Shown one piece after another: positions 1 to 7,664 of a stretch of 64,000 nt of DNA (positions are counted from its first letter, which is position 1; the number at the start of each line of letters is the position of its first letter). A model generated the notes under the pieces. That model saw only the letters and a list, made by a program, of their open reading frames with translations, was not told the DNA's origin and made no database searches. Origin of the DNA: Pseudobdellovibrionaceae bacterium (GTDB lineage: Bacteria; Bdellovibrionota; FAC87; UBA2466; JACKAF01); NCBI GenBank assembly GCA_020635235.1, contig JACKAF010000001.1:1-64000 (forward strand), read 5' to 3'. Position numbers and translations under genes: made by a program.

Positions 1-63
1 ACTCCCACAGGTCGCCCTACATGATCCTGAATCATGCGCGTCTACCAATTCCGCCATCCGAGC
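1..63 (-). tRNA. tRNA-Leu (anticodon CAG), 5' part only, cut by left edge
   Basis: Read on the minus strand from base 63, the sequence gives acceptor strand GCTCGGA, a D-arm containing GGCGGAATTGGTAGAC, an anticodon stem CATGA/TCATG enclosing loop TTCAGGA, a long variable arm (AGG-GCGA-CCT) and the start of the T-arm (GGGAGT). The long variable arm and D-arm text are typical of a class II leucine tRNA. The anticodon CAG lies at 27-29 and reads CUG codons. The T-arm remainder and 3' acceptor strand, about 25 bases, fall outside the window. It is transcribed divergently from tmk, which argues against any tmk start upstream of base 133. Confidence 0.93.
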
Positions 64-132
64 AAAAACGTCCTGCGGCACCTAAAACTCTTAACTGCTC
101 CGCCCGAAGTTGTCTATATTTCACGCTTAGAC

Positions 133-786
133 ATGAAGAAAAAGAAAACATACCCAGGCTTCTTTTTGGTCTTCGAAGGCGGCGAAGGCTGCGGCAAATC
201 CACCCAGCTGCGCAAGCTTGCGCAGGCGTTGGCGCGCCAAAGCTTACCCGCGTTGCTCACGCGCGAGCCGGGAGGCACTCCACTCGGCAAGGGAATACGC
301 AAGCTGCTATTGCACGCGAAACACGAGGTCTCTCCAGAGGCCGAGCTCTTTCTCTACGAGGCCGACAGGGCACACCACGTAGAGAGCGTTGTGCGTCCGG
401 CGCTTGCTAGGGGTCAGGTCGTTATTTCGGATCGGCACGCGGACTCCACGGCGGTGTACCAAGGAATGGCGCGAGGCATGCGCTTTGCCGATACGCTCAA
501 CCGAATTGCCACATCGGGACTCCAACCTGACCTCGTCATTATCTTGGACGTTCCTCCTGAAGTCGGCTTGGCCCGCGTCCGAGGCAGAGGGACCCCCGAT
601 CGGCTGGAACGGGAAAAAATGGCCTTCCATAAGAAGGTCCGAAAAGGCTTTCTTGCCCTCGCAAAAAAGAATTCCCGACGCTACAAAGTATTCGATGGAA
701 CGCGCGATCCTGAGGACATTGGCCAAGAAATCCAAAGACTGGTAAAAACTAGGCTTGAAAGAAAAGGATTATGGCCGCGACACTAA
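133..786 (+). CDS. tmk: Thymidylate (dTMP) kinase
   Basis: Cytoplasmic kinase converting dTMP to dTDP with ATP, an essential step of dTTP synthesis. The 217-residue length is normal. The P-loop GGEGCGKST is at residues 16-24, the substrate-binding motif SDRHADSTAVYQG lies mid-protein, and an Arg-rich lid (RGRGTPDRLERE) follows. The frame is open back to base 34, but that extension runs through the tRNA-Leu gene, so ATG 133, just before the conserved FFLVFEGGEG start of the fold, is chosen. The gene overlaps the holB-like gene by 16 bases; tmk-holB adjacency is common in bacteria. It is the first gene of the tmk-holB-metG-tatD operon. Confidence 0.95.
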   Translation: MKKKKTYPGFFLVFEGGEGCGKSTQLRKLAQALARQSLPALLTREPGGTPLGKGIRKLLLHAKHEVSPEAELFLYEADRAHHVESVVRPALARGQVVISDRHADSTAVYQGMARGMRFADTLNRIATSGLQPDLVIILDVPPEVGLARVRGRGTPDRLEREKMAFHKKVRKGFLALAKKNSRRYKVFDGTRDPEDIGQEIQRLVKTRLERKGLWPRH

Positions 787-1619
787 GCATCGGCCCCTTG
801 GGAGTAAGGGGCCTACAAGAAACACAAAAACAGCTCTTGCACTACTTCAAGAGTGAACGCATTCACCCCGCTCTTTTGCTTACCGGACCCGATGCCGAGA
901 CCAAAAATAAATTGGCAGTAGGCATGGCAAAATGGCTCGTCTGCCCTAAGCGCATCCAGGATGGAAGCTTCGACCCCAAATGTACCGCATGCACTCGGAT
1001 CGAGCGCGGCGTGCATCCGGACGTCTACGTACTAAGCGATCCGGAAGCAAGCTCAATCAAAATAGAGTCCGTGAGAGAACTCTGCTATCAGATGGGAGTC
1101 GCCTCTATGGAAGGCGGGCCCAAAGTTTGTGTAGTCGACGAATGCCACCGCATGACTCCGGCCGCGGCAAACGCTTTTTTGAAGTCTCTTGAGGAGCCAG
1201 GCTCAGACCGCTACTTCATTTTTCTGACAACTCAGCCAGGTTCTCTGCTGAACACCATTCTTTCTCGATGTCTGCAATTTCGTACAAACCCTTCCGCAGA
1301 ATCTGAAGAGGGTTTTGAAAAAGAGGAAGCAGACTTCGAGCAGATGATGACTGAGTTTATGGAAAGTGAAAACACTCTCGCCATCAAAAAGATTAGCGAT
1401 CGCGAAAGCAGTTTGCGGTTTTTGCAGTTCCTGCAAAGAAAGCTCCGCGCAAGCGTTTACGGCCGTCCCTCTCCTTTTTCAACGCGGGACGAGTACCAAA
1501 ACCTTAAAGCCTTTGAGGCGGCTCTCGTTACCGAGGGGAAATTGCGCACTAACGCTAATCACAATTTACTCATCGAGAATTTACTCATTAAACATTTCAC
1601 AAAGGATGCTCAGCTTTGA
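771..1619 (+). CDS. holB: DNA polymerase III delta' subunit (clamp-loader, HolB-like)
   Basis: Clamp-loader subunit that helps load the beta sliding clamp at replication forks. The protein has 282 residues with an AAA+ delta'-type N-terminal half. The P-loop position (LLLTGPDAETKNK, 36-48) lacks the GKT signature, as expected for delta', which does not hydrolyse ATP. The clamp-loader SRC motif is kept (ILSRCLQF), as is VVDECHRM at the Walker B position. The zinc module seems incomplete: Cys58, Cys71 and Cys74 are present, but the fourth cysteine of the usual C-x2-C-x2-C cluster is isoleucine. A ribosome site AAAAGGA precedes ATG 771. It overlaps tmk by 16 bases and metG by 4. Confidence 0.88.
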   Translation: MAATLSIGPLGVRGLQETQKQLLHYFKSERIHPALLLTGPDAETKNKLAVGMAKWLVCPKRIQDGSFDPKCTACTRIERGVHPDVYVLSDPEASSIKIESVRELCYQMGVASMEGGPKVCVVDECHRMTPAAANAFLKSLEEPGSDRYFIFLTTQPGSLLNTILSRCLQFRTNPSAESEEGFEKEEADFEQMMTEFMESENTLAIKKISDRESSLRFLQFLQRKLRASVYGRPSPFSTRDEYQNLKAFEAALVTEGKLRTNANHNLLIENLLIKHFTKDAQL

Positions 1620-3277
1620 GTTCGGACAAAAAACGCGTCTTAGTCACCTCCGGTCTTCCGTACTCCAACGGACGCTTACACGTGGGGCATATCGCGGGCG
1701 CGTATTTACCCGCTGATATTTACGTGCGTTACCTGCGCTTAACCGGTCGTGAAGTCTCCTTTGTTTGCGGCTCCGACGATCACGGGGTCGCCATTATGCT
1801 GACCGCGGACAAAGAGGGGAAAACGCCCGCAGAGGTCGCCGAGCATTACCACAAACTGCAAAAGGCGGATTTTGAAGGCCTCGGCATTCATTTTGACGTC
1901 TATGGATCTACTAGCCAGACGAAATTCCACGCCAAGACCAGTCAGGACTTCTTTCTTAAGCTATTCGAGAAAAACTACTTCGAGAAAAAGGTCACTCGCC
2001 AACATTACGATGAAAGCAAACAAGTATTTTTGCCGGATCGTTATGTAAAGGGGACATGCTCTTTTTGCGGCACGCCCGATCAAAATGGGGACCAGTGTGA
2101 AAACTGTGGCAAAGTACTAGACATTGATACTTTGAAGGATCCCATCAGCGTACTCTCGGGCAAACCGGCATCGGTTCGGGAGACGACTCACTGGTTTTTA
2201 GATCTCACTCAATTTCAAGGGGCGGTTGAGAAGTGGCTTCAACACGCCGAGATGCGTGACACGACTAAGAACTACGTCAAGAGCCTGCTCGCTCAGGGTC
2301 TCGTAAAAAGATCGATGACCCGCGATATCAGCTGGGGTATTCCGGTTCCGCTGGACGATCCTGAAGCAAAAGGCAAAGTTCTTTACGTTTGGTTTGACGC
2401 GCCCATCGGGTACATTTCGAACACCATGCAACTCTGCGAAGCAAGGGGACAAAAGCCCGAACAGTACACCGAATGGTGGAAGTCTCCGGACACGGAGATC
2501 GTTCACTTTATTGGGGAGGACAACACGATATTCCATTGTGTGATCTGGATCGCCATGCTGAGCGCGGAAGGCAGTTTTCAGTTGCCCAAGGCCGTCGTCG
2601 TCAATCAGTTTCTAAACATCAAATTCCCGGACAAAGAGGTCGAAAAAATCTCAAAATCCCGTGGTACGGCTGTTTGGATAGGCGACTACCTCGCCGAAGG
2701 GGGCAACCCGGATGTTCTGCGCTACTACCTGACGGCGATAGCGCCTGAAAAAGCGCGCACAGTTTACAAACCTGAGGATCTGCAGCTCCGAAACAACACA
2801 GATCTTGCAAATACTTTGGGGAACTTTGTAAACCGGATTCTTTCGTTCACTCTGAAGCATGTCGGGAGTCAGGTCCCGGAAATTGATTCAAGTTTGATTT
2901 CCGCGGAAGACCGCAAATTTGCTGACTGCCTCAAGTCAGCGCTTGCGAACCTTACAGAGCAGATGAACCAGTTCGCTTTCAAAAGCGCTCTAGAAACCAT
3001 CATGGAATTTTCGCGCGAGTGTAACCGATACGTGGACGAACGCGCGCCCTGGGTCACGCGCAAAACCGATATGGAGCGCACAAAAGTAACACTGGTTTAT
3101 AGTTTAAATGCGATCAAATTGCTGGGAACTGTGCTGACTCCTTTCCTTCCTTTTGCAGCAGAGAAGATAAATGGCTGCCTATCCATTCAAAAACCGAACT
3201 GGGAAGATGCGGCCCAACCTCTAAAATCGGGTACCGAAATTTCAGCGCCAGGCATTCTTTTTAGCAAGATGGAATAA
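1616..3277 (+). CDS. metG: Methionyl-tRNA synthetase
   Basis: Class I aminoacyl-tRNA synthetase charging tRNA-Met and initiator tRNA, in the cytoplasm. It has 553 residues. The HIGH motif is HVGH at residues 22-25 and the KMSKS loop reads KISKS at 344-348. The zinc knuckle is a single C-x2-C-x9-C-x2-C site (Cys148, 151, 161, 164). The protein ends after the anticodon-binding helical domain, without the optional C-terminal EMAP-II-like tRNA-binding domain. The start is TTG 1616, which overlaps the holB stop (TTGA) and has AAAGGA just upstream. TatD follows after two bases, so this is one operon. Confidence 0.97.
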   Translation: MSSDKKRVLVTSGLPYSNGRLHVGHIAGAYLPADIYVRYLRLTGREVSFVCGSDDHGVAIMLTADKEGKTPAEVAEHYHKLQKADFEGLGIHFDVYGSTSQTKFHAKTSQDFFLKLFEKNYFEKKVTRQHYDESKQVFLPDRYVKGTCSFCGTPDQNGDQCENCGKVLDIDTLKDPISVLSGKPASVRETTHWFLDLTQFQGAVEKWLQHAEMRDTTKNYVKSLLAQGLVKRSMTRDISWGIPVPLDDPEAKGKVLYVWFDAPIGYISNTMQLCEARGQKPEQYTEWWKSPDTEIVHFIGEDNTIFHCVIWIAMLSAEGSFQLPKAVVVNQFLNIKFPDKEVEKISKSRGTAVWIGDYLAEGGNPDVLRYYLTAIAPEKARTVYKPEDLQLRNNTDLANTLGNFVNRILSFTLKHVGSQVPEIDSSLISAEDRKFADCLKSALANLTEQMNQFAFKSALETIMEFSRECNRYVDERAPWVTRKTDMERTKVTLVYSLNAIKLLGTVLTPFLPFAAEKINGCLSIQKPNWEDAAQPLKSGTEISAPGILFSKME

Positions 3278-3279
3278 TT

Positions 3280-4056
3280 ATGGAACTCATTGATTCGCAT
3301 GCGCACCTCTACATGCTGGAACACTCAGATGTGGATACCGTCCTTAGCCGGGCCAAAGAGGCCGGCGTCTCAACCATGGTAACCATTGGGACTGAGCAAA
3401 GCGACTGGGATCTGAACAAGACACTTGGGAAAACTCACAAAAACATCTTTTACACGTTGGGTACTCACCCACATAGCGCAACGTCTTGGGAAGAATGGAA
3501 ACCTCAGTTACTCAGCTATTTCAATGGAGGGGTCCCGCCAAAATGTGTTGCAATTGGCGAAATAGGTCTCGATTTCTTTTACGATAATTCCCCGCGCAAA
3601 GAGCAGCTTCTGTGTTTCGAAGAACAAGTGGAACTCGCGAAATCGTTGGATCTCCCTATTGCAATCCACTGCCGAGAGGCTTTTGACGATCTCTTCGAGG
3701 TTCTCAACCGAGTAGGACTGCCAAACCGGCGCGGAGTTATGCACTGTTTCACGGGCACCACTGAGGAAGCAAAAAAATCCGTAGATCTCGGTTTCAAAAT
3801 TTCTTTTTCTGGAATACTGACCTTCAAAAAGGCGGAGTCACTTCGAGAAACCGCGAAGGCCTTGCCGCTCGATGCTTTGATGATCGAAACAGACTGCCCC
3901 TTTCTTACGCCGGAGCCGCATCGAGGCAAGCCCAATGAGCCTTCCTATTTACCTTTGACCGCTAAGGTTCTATCATCGGTATTGGCTCTGGATTTGGAAG
4001 AAGTGGTCGGAAAAACGACTGCGAATACCCGTGCCGTGTTTGCTCTGACTTCCTGA
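3280..4056 (+). CDS. tatD: TatD family metal-dependent hydrolase (DNase)
   Basis: Amidohydrolase-fold nuclease family; members act as 3'-5' exonucleases or deoxyribonucleases in DNA repair. It has 258 residues, the usual size. Metal ligands are recognisable in order: DSHAHL near the N-terminus, GEIGLDF, AIHCRE, VMHCFTG and IETDCPFLTPEP. It starts two bases after the metG stop. The metG-tatD order is conserved in many bacteria, which supports assignment to the metG-linked TatD (YcfH-like) group. Confidence 0.92.
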   Translation: MELIDSHAHLYMLEHSDVDTVLSRAKEAGVSTMVTIGTEQSDWDLNKTLGKTHKNIFYTLGTHPHSATSWEEWKPQLLSYFNGGVPPKCVAIGEIGLDFFYDNSPRKEQLLCFEEQVELAKSLDLPIAIHCREAFDDLFEVLNRVGLPNRRGVMHCFTGTTEEAKKSVDLGFKISFSGILTFKKAESLRETAKALPLDALMIETDCPFLTPEPHRGKPNEPSYLPLTAKVLSSVLALDLEEVVGKTTANTRAVFALTS

Positions 4057-4059
4057 CGC

Positions 4060-4971
4060 ATGAAAAAAGTTCTCATCATTGGTGCCTCGAGCTGTTTGGG
4101 TTCGAACCTCGCTACATATCTGCGCCGGCACTACCTCGTCTATGGAACCTACGCGCACAATCGCCCGAGAATTGAGAATGTCCCCTGTTTTCAAATGCAC
4201 CTGGACGATGAAACGCCCATCCTTGGCGTGCTGAAGACGCTAAAGCCGGATACGGTCCTCTACTGCGCCGGCGTGACCGATACCCAACTGTGTGAACGGG
4301 ACTCGGATCTGGCCTTTGCTCTCAACGCCACCTATCCCGGTACTATTGCTAGCGCCCTTTCGCGCTTCGGCGGCCGCTTTGTTTACCTTTCTTCTGCCAA
4401 GGTGTTCTCAGGAAGTAAGGGAAACTACGTTGAGAATGACTTTCCCGATCCGCAAGATATCTACGGAAGTTCAAAGCGCCGCGGTGAAGAAATACTCAAG
4501 CGCTATGAGAATGTTTTCATTCTGCGACTCCCAACTATTTTTGCGCTCGGTAGTCTGAACCAACGATCAATGCTTAACCGACTACTCCGGCAGCTGTGGC
4601 GCAGAGAACAGATTTCGTGCATTAGCGACGAAACTCGAACTTTTGTTTCTGCCCATGATCTTTGTCATGCGATCGGGCTGCTTGTGGACGCCGATCCTAT
4701 CCACGAGGGGATTTATCATTTAGGCGCCTCGCACTCAGACACCTACTATGGCTTTGCAACACGAATGGCGCGGATCTTCGACATCCCAACGAAACTCATC
4801 AACCCTGTCAGTGGGGCAGATTTCCATTCCCAAAGCCACCACCACCACGACTTAAGCTTAGGGTTGGGTGAACTGCGAAAGCAGTTTGGTTTCGAACCAG
4901 AGAAACCGGATCAAGCTCTTAAACGCCTGCAAGTTGGACTCAAAAAGGGAGTTTTTGTTCCCTCTTCCTAG
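4060..4971 (+). CDS. NAD(P)-dependent sugar reductase/epimerase, RmlD-like extended SDR
   Basis: Extended short-chain dehydrogenase/reductase of the NAD-dependent epimerase or dTDP-4-dehydrorhamnose reductase type. It has 303 residues. The Rossmann nucleotide-binding motif is GASSCLG (8-14), and the catalytic pair is Tyr135/Lys139 in YGSSK. The text from LKPDTVLYCAGVTD to LSSAKVFSG resembles RmlD proteins, which reduce nucleotide-4-keto sugars during LPS or glycan synthesis. The substrate cannot be told from sequence. It begins three bases after tatD and appears to close the tmk operon; no clear terminator lies directly behind it. Confidence 0.8.
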   Translation: MKKVLIIGASSCLGSNLATYLRRHYLVYGTYAHNRPRIENVPCFQMHLDDETPILGVLKTLKPDTVLYCAGVTDTQLCERDSDLAFALNATYPGTIASALSRFGGRFVYLSSAKVFSGSKGNYVENDFPDPQDIYGSSKRRGEEILKRYENVFILRLPTIFALGSLNQRSMLNRLLRQLWRREQISCISDETRTFVSAHDLCHAIGLLVDADPIHEGIYHLGASHSDTYYGFATRMARIFDIPTKLINPVSGADFHSQSHHHHDLSLGLGELRKQFGFEPEKPDQALKRLQVGLKKGVFVPSS

Positions 4972-5261
4972 CTCGCAACTGCGTCCCGGCCACAGTATTT
5001 GTTAGTTTCCCCGCGGAAACAATCCCTACCAATTGACACTTCGCGCGAAAACGAATGCCTTAGATGTCGACCGAGATTTCCGCGGTGAGCAGAGTGGAGA
5101 TGTCCGCTGCGTGAACGAGACTTTGGCCGAAGAGTCATCCAATCTAGCGTCCGCATGGTCAACGATCGCGATCGCGAAGTGGCCCACGCTATACACGAGG
5201 ACGCCCCGGCAACGGTGGCAATGGCGACAGGCCAGGCAGAGGGGGAAACTAGAAGTCGGTT

Positions 5262-5296
5262 GGAGGGGGTCGCACGGGCCGGGTGCGGCTCCCTCC
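5262..5296. other. Strong GC-rich stem-loop
   Basis: Arms 5262-5275 and 5283-5296 pair along all 14 positions, counting two G-T wobbles, around the seven-base loop GGGCCGG. There is no uninterrupted T-run after it on either strand. It is therefore not a textbook intrinsic terminator and may be part of a structured RNA or a weak terminator of the tmk operon. Confidence 0.6.
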
Positions 5297-5354
5297 GCTT
5301 GTATTCTCCCTGTCTACGCCGTGGACGTTTGGGCCCTCATTAATCTGTTAAGTA

Positions 5355-5360
5355 TATAAT
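5355..5360 (+). promoter_or_regulatory. Possible -10 box (TATAAT)
   Basis: A perfect TATAAT lies at the boundary from GC-rich to AT-rich sequence, upstream of the lytic transglycosylase. I see no good -35 element at the right spacing, so this is tentative. A transcript starting here would reach the terminator-like hairpin at 5469-5504 after about 140 bases. Confidence 0.35.
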
Positions 5361-5468
5361 AAAATTGGTAAATTTAGATTTCTGCAGGTTCTTTTTTCGA
5401 TCTGCCTACTTTCCATCCGGATTAATCCCTGGAAATAATTGACTCAATGCGCTATAAGCTCGGGCCTA

Positions 5469-5504
5469 CAGGGACGGGGCGACACCCTATCTCTGCAGTT
5501 TTTT
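5469..5504 (+). terminator. Probable intrinsic terminator or attenuator
   Basis: The 11-base arm CAGGGACGGGG (5469-5479) pairs with CCCTATCTCTG (5485-5495) around the loop CGACA, with one mismatch and two G-T pairs. It is followed three bases later by six T (5499-5504). It lies 73 bases before the lytic transglycosylase start, so it could end a small upstream RNA or act as an attenuator of that gene. Confidence 0.5.
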
Positions 5505-5577
5505 ATACTTAATCGAATAAATTCAATAACTTAATTCTGGCCCTGCGGTTGCAATTGAAGCAGGAAGGAGTTGCCTT

Positions 5578-6474
5578 GTGTCCACGCGTAAAGAGCCATT
5601 CATGCACCATCGTTTTGCACAGCTTTGCCTTGTTCTAGCCCTAGTTATGGGGTGGGCGGTCCCGTCTGCCTACGGAAACCTATTGGGCCTCAGCAAGCGC
5701 GAACTGCACGATGTGATGACCTTGGGACGGGCTATCTCGGAATTACAGCCCCGCCTGGACGACGAAAAGTCCGTTCAATACGCTCTTGGCATTTATAAAG
5801 CCGCCAAGCACTACCGCATCGATCCCCGACTTTTGATTGCTATCGCGCACCAGGAAACCAGTTTTAGAGAAAACCTGCCTGAGGGCGCAGCAGGTGAAAT
5901 TGGTCTTTGCCAGATCCGCAAAAACTGGCTCAGCAATGGGGAATTTGTAAAAGAGTTTGGAAAGCGTTCTATTCGCGACCTCCACTCACCCGAGCAAAAT
6001 TTTCTTTTCGCAGCTTGGATCTTACGCGATCTCAAAGATGCGAATCCTCAAAAGGAAACGGTTCCTTGGTGGACGTATTACAACGCACGCAAGTTGAAGA
6101 ACCGAGTTCAGTATTACATGCATGTAAACCGCAAGTTGGAACGTATTCACAAATACGGACCCGTGCGCACCGCTGAACGCGTGATGGCCTCAACGACGTC
6201 GGAAGACGGTATTGAAAAACTCGCTCTCGGTTCGGCTCCTCAGCCTAAGGCTGCAAGACCGAAGTCCCGAGTACGCGTACCTTCCAAGAACGATTTTGTT
6301 TATACGGCTAGCGCCGGTCCCTCCACAACCTGGATTTCTAACGCCGTGAACTCCCTGAGTAAGCAGGGTGGAAATGCGTCAGAAGGTAAATGGAGCGGCC
6401 ACCACTCTCCCAAAAAAGGAAGCCGATCGCCTTCGCTTCGCCGAACCATTTCGGAACTTGGAACAGTAAACTAA
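5578..6474 (+). CDS. Exported lytic transglycosylase (SLT domain)
   Basis: Periplasmic peptidoglycan-cleaving enzyme that forms 1,6-anhydromuramic acid ends. It has 298 residues. The Sec signal peptide has hydrophobic core CLVLALVMGWAV and probable cleavage after AYG. The SLT domain spans roughly 70-190, with catalytic Glu93 in HQETSF followed by GAAGEIGLCQI. This corresponds to the ES...GxxGLMQ signature, with Thr in place of Ser after the Glu. The C-terminal 100 residues are basic, Ser-rich and probably disordered. GTG 5578 is chosen because AGGAAGGAG lies seven bases upstream; ATG 5602 is an alternative. Its stop overlaps the convergent MBL gene. Confidence 0.88.
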   Translation: MSTRKEPFMHHRFAQLCLVLALVMGWAVPSAYGNLLGLSKRELHDVMTLGRAISELQPRLDDEKSVQYALGIYKAAKHYRIDPRLLIAIAHQETSFRENLPEGAAGEIGLCQIRKNWLSNGEFVKEFGKRSIRDLHSPEQNFLFAAWILRDLKDANPQKETVPWWTYYNARKLKNRVQYYMHVNRKLERIHKYGPVRTAERVMASTTSEDGIEKLALGSAPQPKAARPKSRVRVPSKNDFVYTASAGPSTTWISNAVNSLSKQGGNASEGKWSGHHSPKKGSRSPSLRRTISELGTVN

Positions 6475-7139
6475 GATTGCAGGAACGGGTTTAGCTTTTT
6501 CTCGTCGCCAAGACGGGTTACGGGCCCATGTCCGGGAACAACTTCCAATTCGCCTTCAAAGACAAAAAGCCGGTCGCGGATAGACTTCAAAAGCAGGTCT
6601 GCATCGCCTCCCCAAAGATCCGCACGTCCGATGCTCCTATAGAATAGCGTATCTCCGGAATACAAGGTTTCAGGGCCGTTCAGCAGTTTGAAACTGACGC
6701 TACCAGGGCTGTGGCCAGGCGTATGCAAAGTCTGCAGGCGGAGATCTCCAAAGCTTAAGATCTCTTCATCCTCTAATAGCTTTTCTAACGGTGGGGTTTC
6801 CTCCAACTGAAAGCCAAAAAACTTCCCCTGCATCGGGACGTTTTTATAGAGTGCTTCATCGCCTGCATGCAAACAAGTCGGGGCCTCCCAAACCTCTCTT
6901 ACCCCGCGGGTGCCGCACACGTGATCGAAATGTGCGTGCGTGTGTAGCAGGTACTTTGGGCGCAGGCCCTCCGATGAAATCGCTTCCAATATTCGCTCCG
7001 GATCGGCACCAGGATCGATCACAACCGCTTCTTTAGTGCGCTCACAGCCCAATACCACGCAATTGCATTGAAGCGGTCCGACCGGCAGAATTCGCTGAAT
7101 CACTTGTTTATCCCCATAACTGGGAGTAGCATCTCCCAT
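6471..7139 (-). CDS. MBL-fold metallohydrolase (glyoxalase II-like)
   Basis: Metallo-beta-lactamase-fold hydrolase similar to the YcbL/glyoxalase II group, probably acting on thioesters in the cytoplasm. It has 222 residues. The di-metal motif is THAHFDH (67-73), followed by TPGHSPGS, the bridging Asp in YSGDTLF, and a final His in VPGHGP. ATG 7139 gives a 12-residue extension before the usual family start VIQRILPVGPLQCN; GTG 7103 would give 210 residues with a GGGGAT ribosome-site-like sequence. From ATG 7139 only 15 bases separate it from the divergent DJ-1 start. The true substrate is unknown. Confidence 0.85.
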   Translation of the reverse strand: MGDATPSYGDKQVIQRILPVGPLQCNCVVLGCERTKEAVVIDPGADPERILEAISSEGLRPKYLLHTHAHFDHVCGTRGVREVWEAPTCLHAGDEALYKNVPMQGKFFGFQLEETPPLEKLLEDEEILSFGDLRLQTLHTPGHSPGSVSFKLLNGPETLYSGDTLFYRSIGRADLWGGDADLLLKSIRDRLFVFEGELEVVPGHGPVTRLGDEKKLNPFLQS

Positions 7140-7154
7140 CCTATAGGAGTTGTC

Positions 7155-7664
7155 ATGAGCAAAGCCGTGATTCTAATCGCAGATCATTACCAGGACCTAG
7201 AAGTCTGGTACCCGCTACTGCGATTGCGTGAGGCCGGGTGGACAGTTGTCGCCGCGGGAGTGGAGGCCAAAAAGAATTACACCGGAAAAAACGGCTACCC
7301 GATTACGGTAGACACTTCCGTGGAAGAATTGAGCTCCAGTGACTTCGACGCTGTCGTGGTTCCAGGTGGTTGGGCCCCAGACATTATTCGCCGCAATCAG
7401 ACCGCTCTGGATCTAGTAGCCTCAATGAACGCCGCTGGAAAAATCGTCGCGTCCATTTGTCACGGGGGCTGGGTCCTCGCCTCAGCAAAAATGCTAGCGG
7501 GGCGGCAATGCACAAGTTTTAGCGCGATCAAGGACGATATGATTCACGCCGGTGCCAAATGGGTGGATCAGGAAGTGGTCGTGGATCGCAACCTCATCAC
7601 CTCGCGAAAACCGGACGACCTGCCCGCTTTTTGTCGCGCCATCCTGGAAGCAGCCAAAACATGA
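7155..7664 (+). CDS. DJ-1/PfpI family protein
   Basis: Class I glutamine amidotransferase-like protein of the DJ-1/PfpI/YhbO group. Members have been described as proteases, glyoxalases, deglycases or chaperones, and activity cannot be assigned here. It has 169 residues. The nucleophile elbow is SICHGGW with the conserved cysteine, and the conserved acidic residue is in DHYQDLEVWYP near residue 18. The oxyanion-side motif is VVVPGGWAPD. ATG 7155 is preceded by TAGGAG; the open frame extends upstream to 7068 but without a ribosome site. It overlaps the following LOG gene by four bases (ATGA), so the pair is translationally coupled. Confidence 0.9.
   Translation: MSKAVILIADHYQDLEVWYPLLRLREAGWTVVAAGVEAKKNYTGKNGYPITVDTSVEELSSSDFDAVVVPGGWAPDIIRRNQTALDLVASMNAAGKIVASICHGGWVLASAKMLAGRQCTSFSAIKDDMIHAGAKWVDQEVVVDRNLITSRKPDDLPAFCRAILEAAKT

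Larger units (their letters stand above)
4972..5577. other. Non-coding stretch of about 600 bases, no convincing gene
   Basis: No frame on either strand looks like a conserved protein. Short open frames at 5033-5359 (+), 5155-5343 (+) and 4968-5162 (-) have compositions like out-of-frame translation. The first 380 bases are GC-rich and could be a decayed gene. The last 220 are AT-rich and look like a promoter/leader region. Inside it are a 14-bp hairpin at 5262-5296, a TATAAT box at 5355-5360 and a terminator-like hairpin at 5469-5504. I checked by eye for RNase P RNA, tmRNA and SRP RNA signatures and saw none. Confidence 0.6.

Noticed and set aside
34..132. N-terminal extension of tmk from ATG 34
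   Set aside because: It runs through the tRNA-Leu gene and is not part of the conserved kinase; ATG 133 fits the family start.
5163..5174. Palindrome CGATCGCGATCG as a regulatory site
   Set aside because: Isolated, self-complementary by composition, with no promoter nearby; nothing else supports a function.
5033..5359. Open frames in the gap before the lytic transglycosylase
   Set aside because: Composition is unlike neighbouring proteins, no ribosome site, no recognisable motif, and competing frames look equally good.
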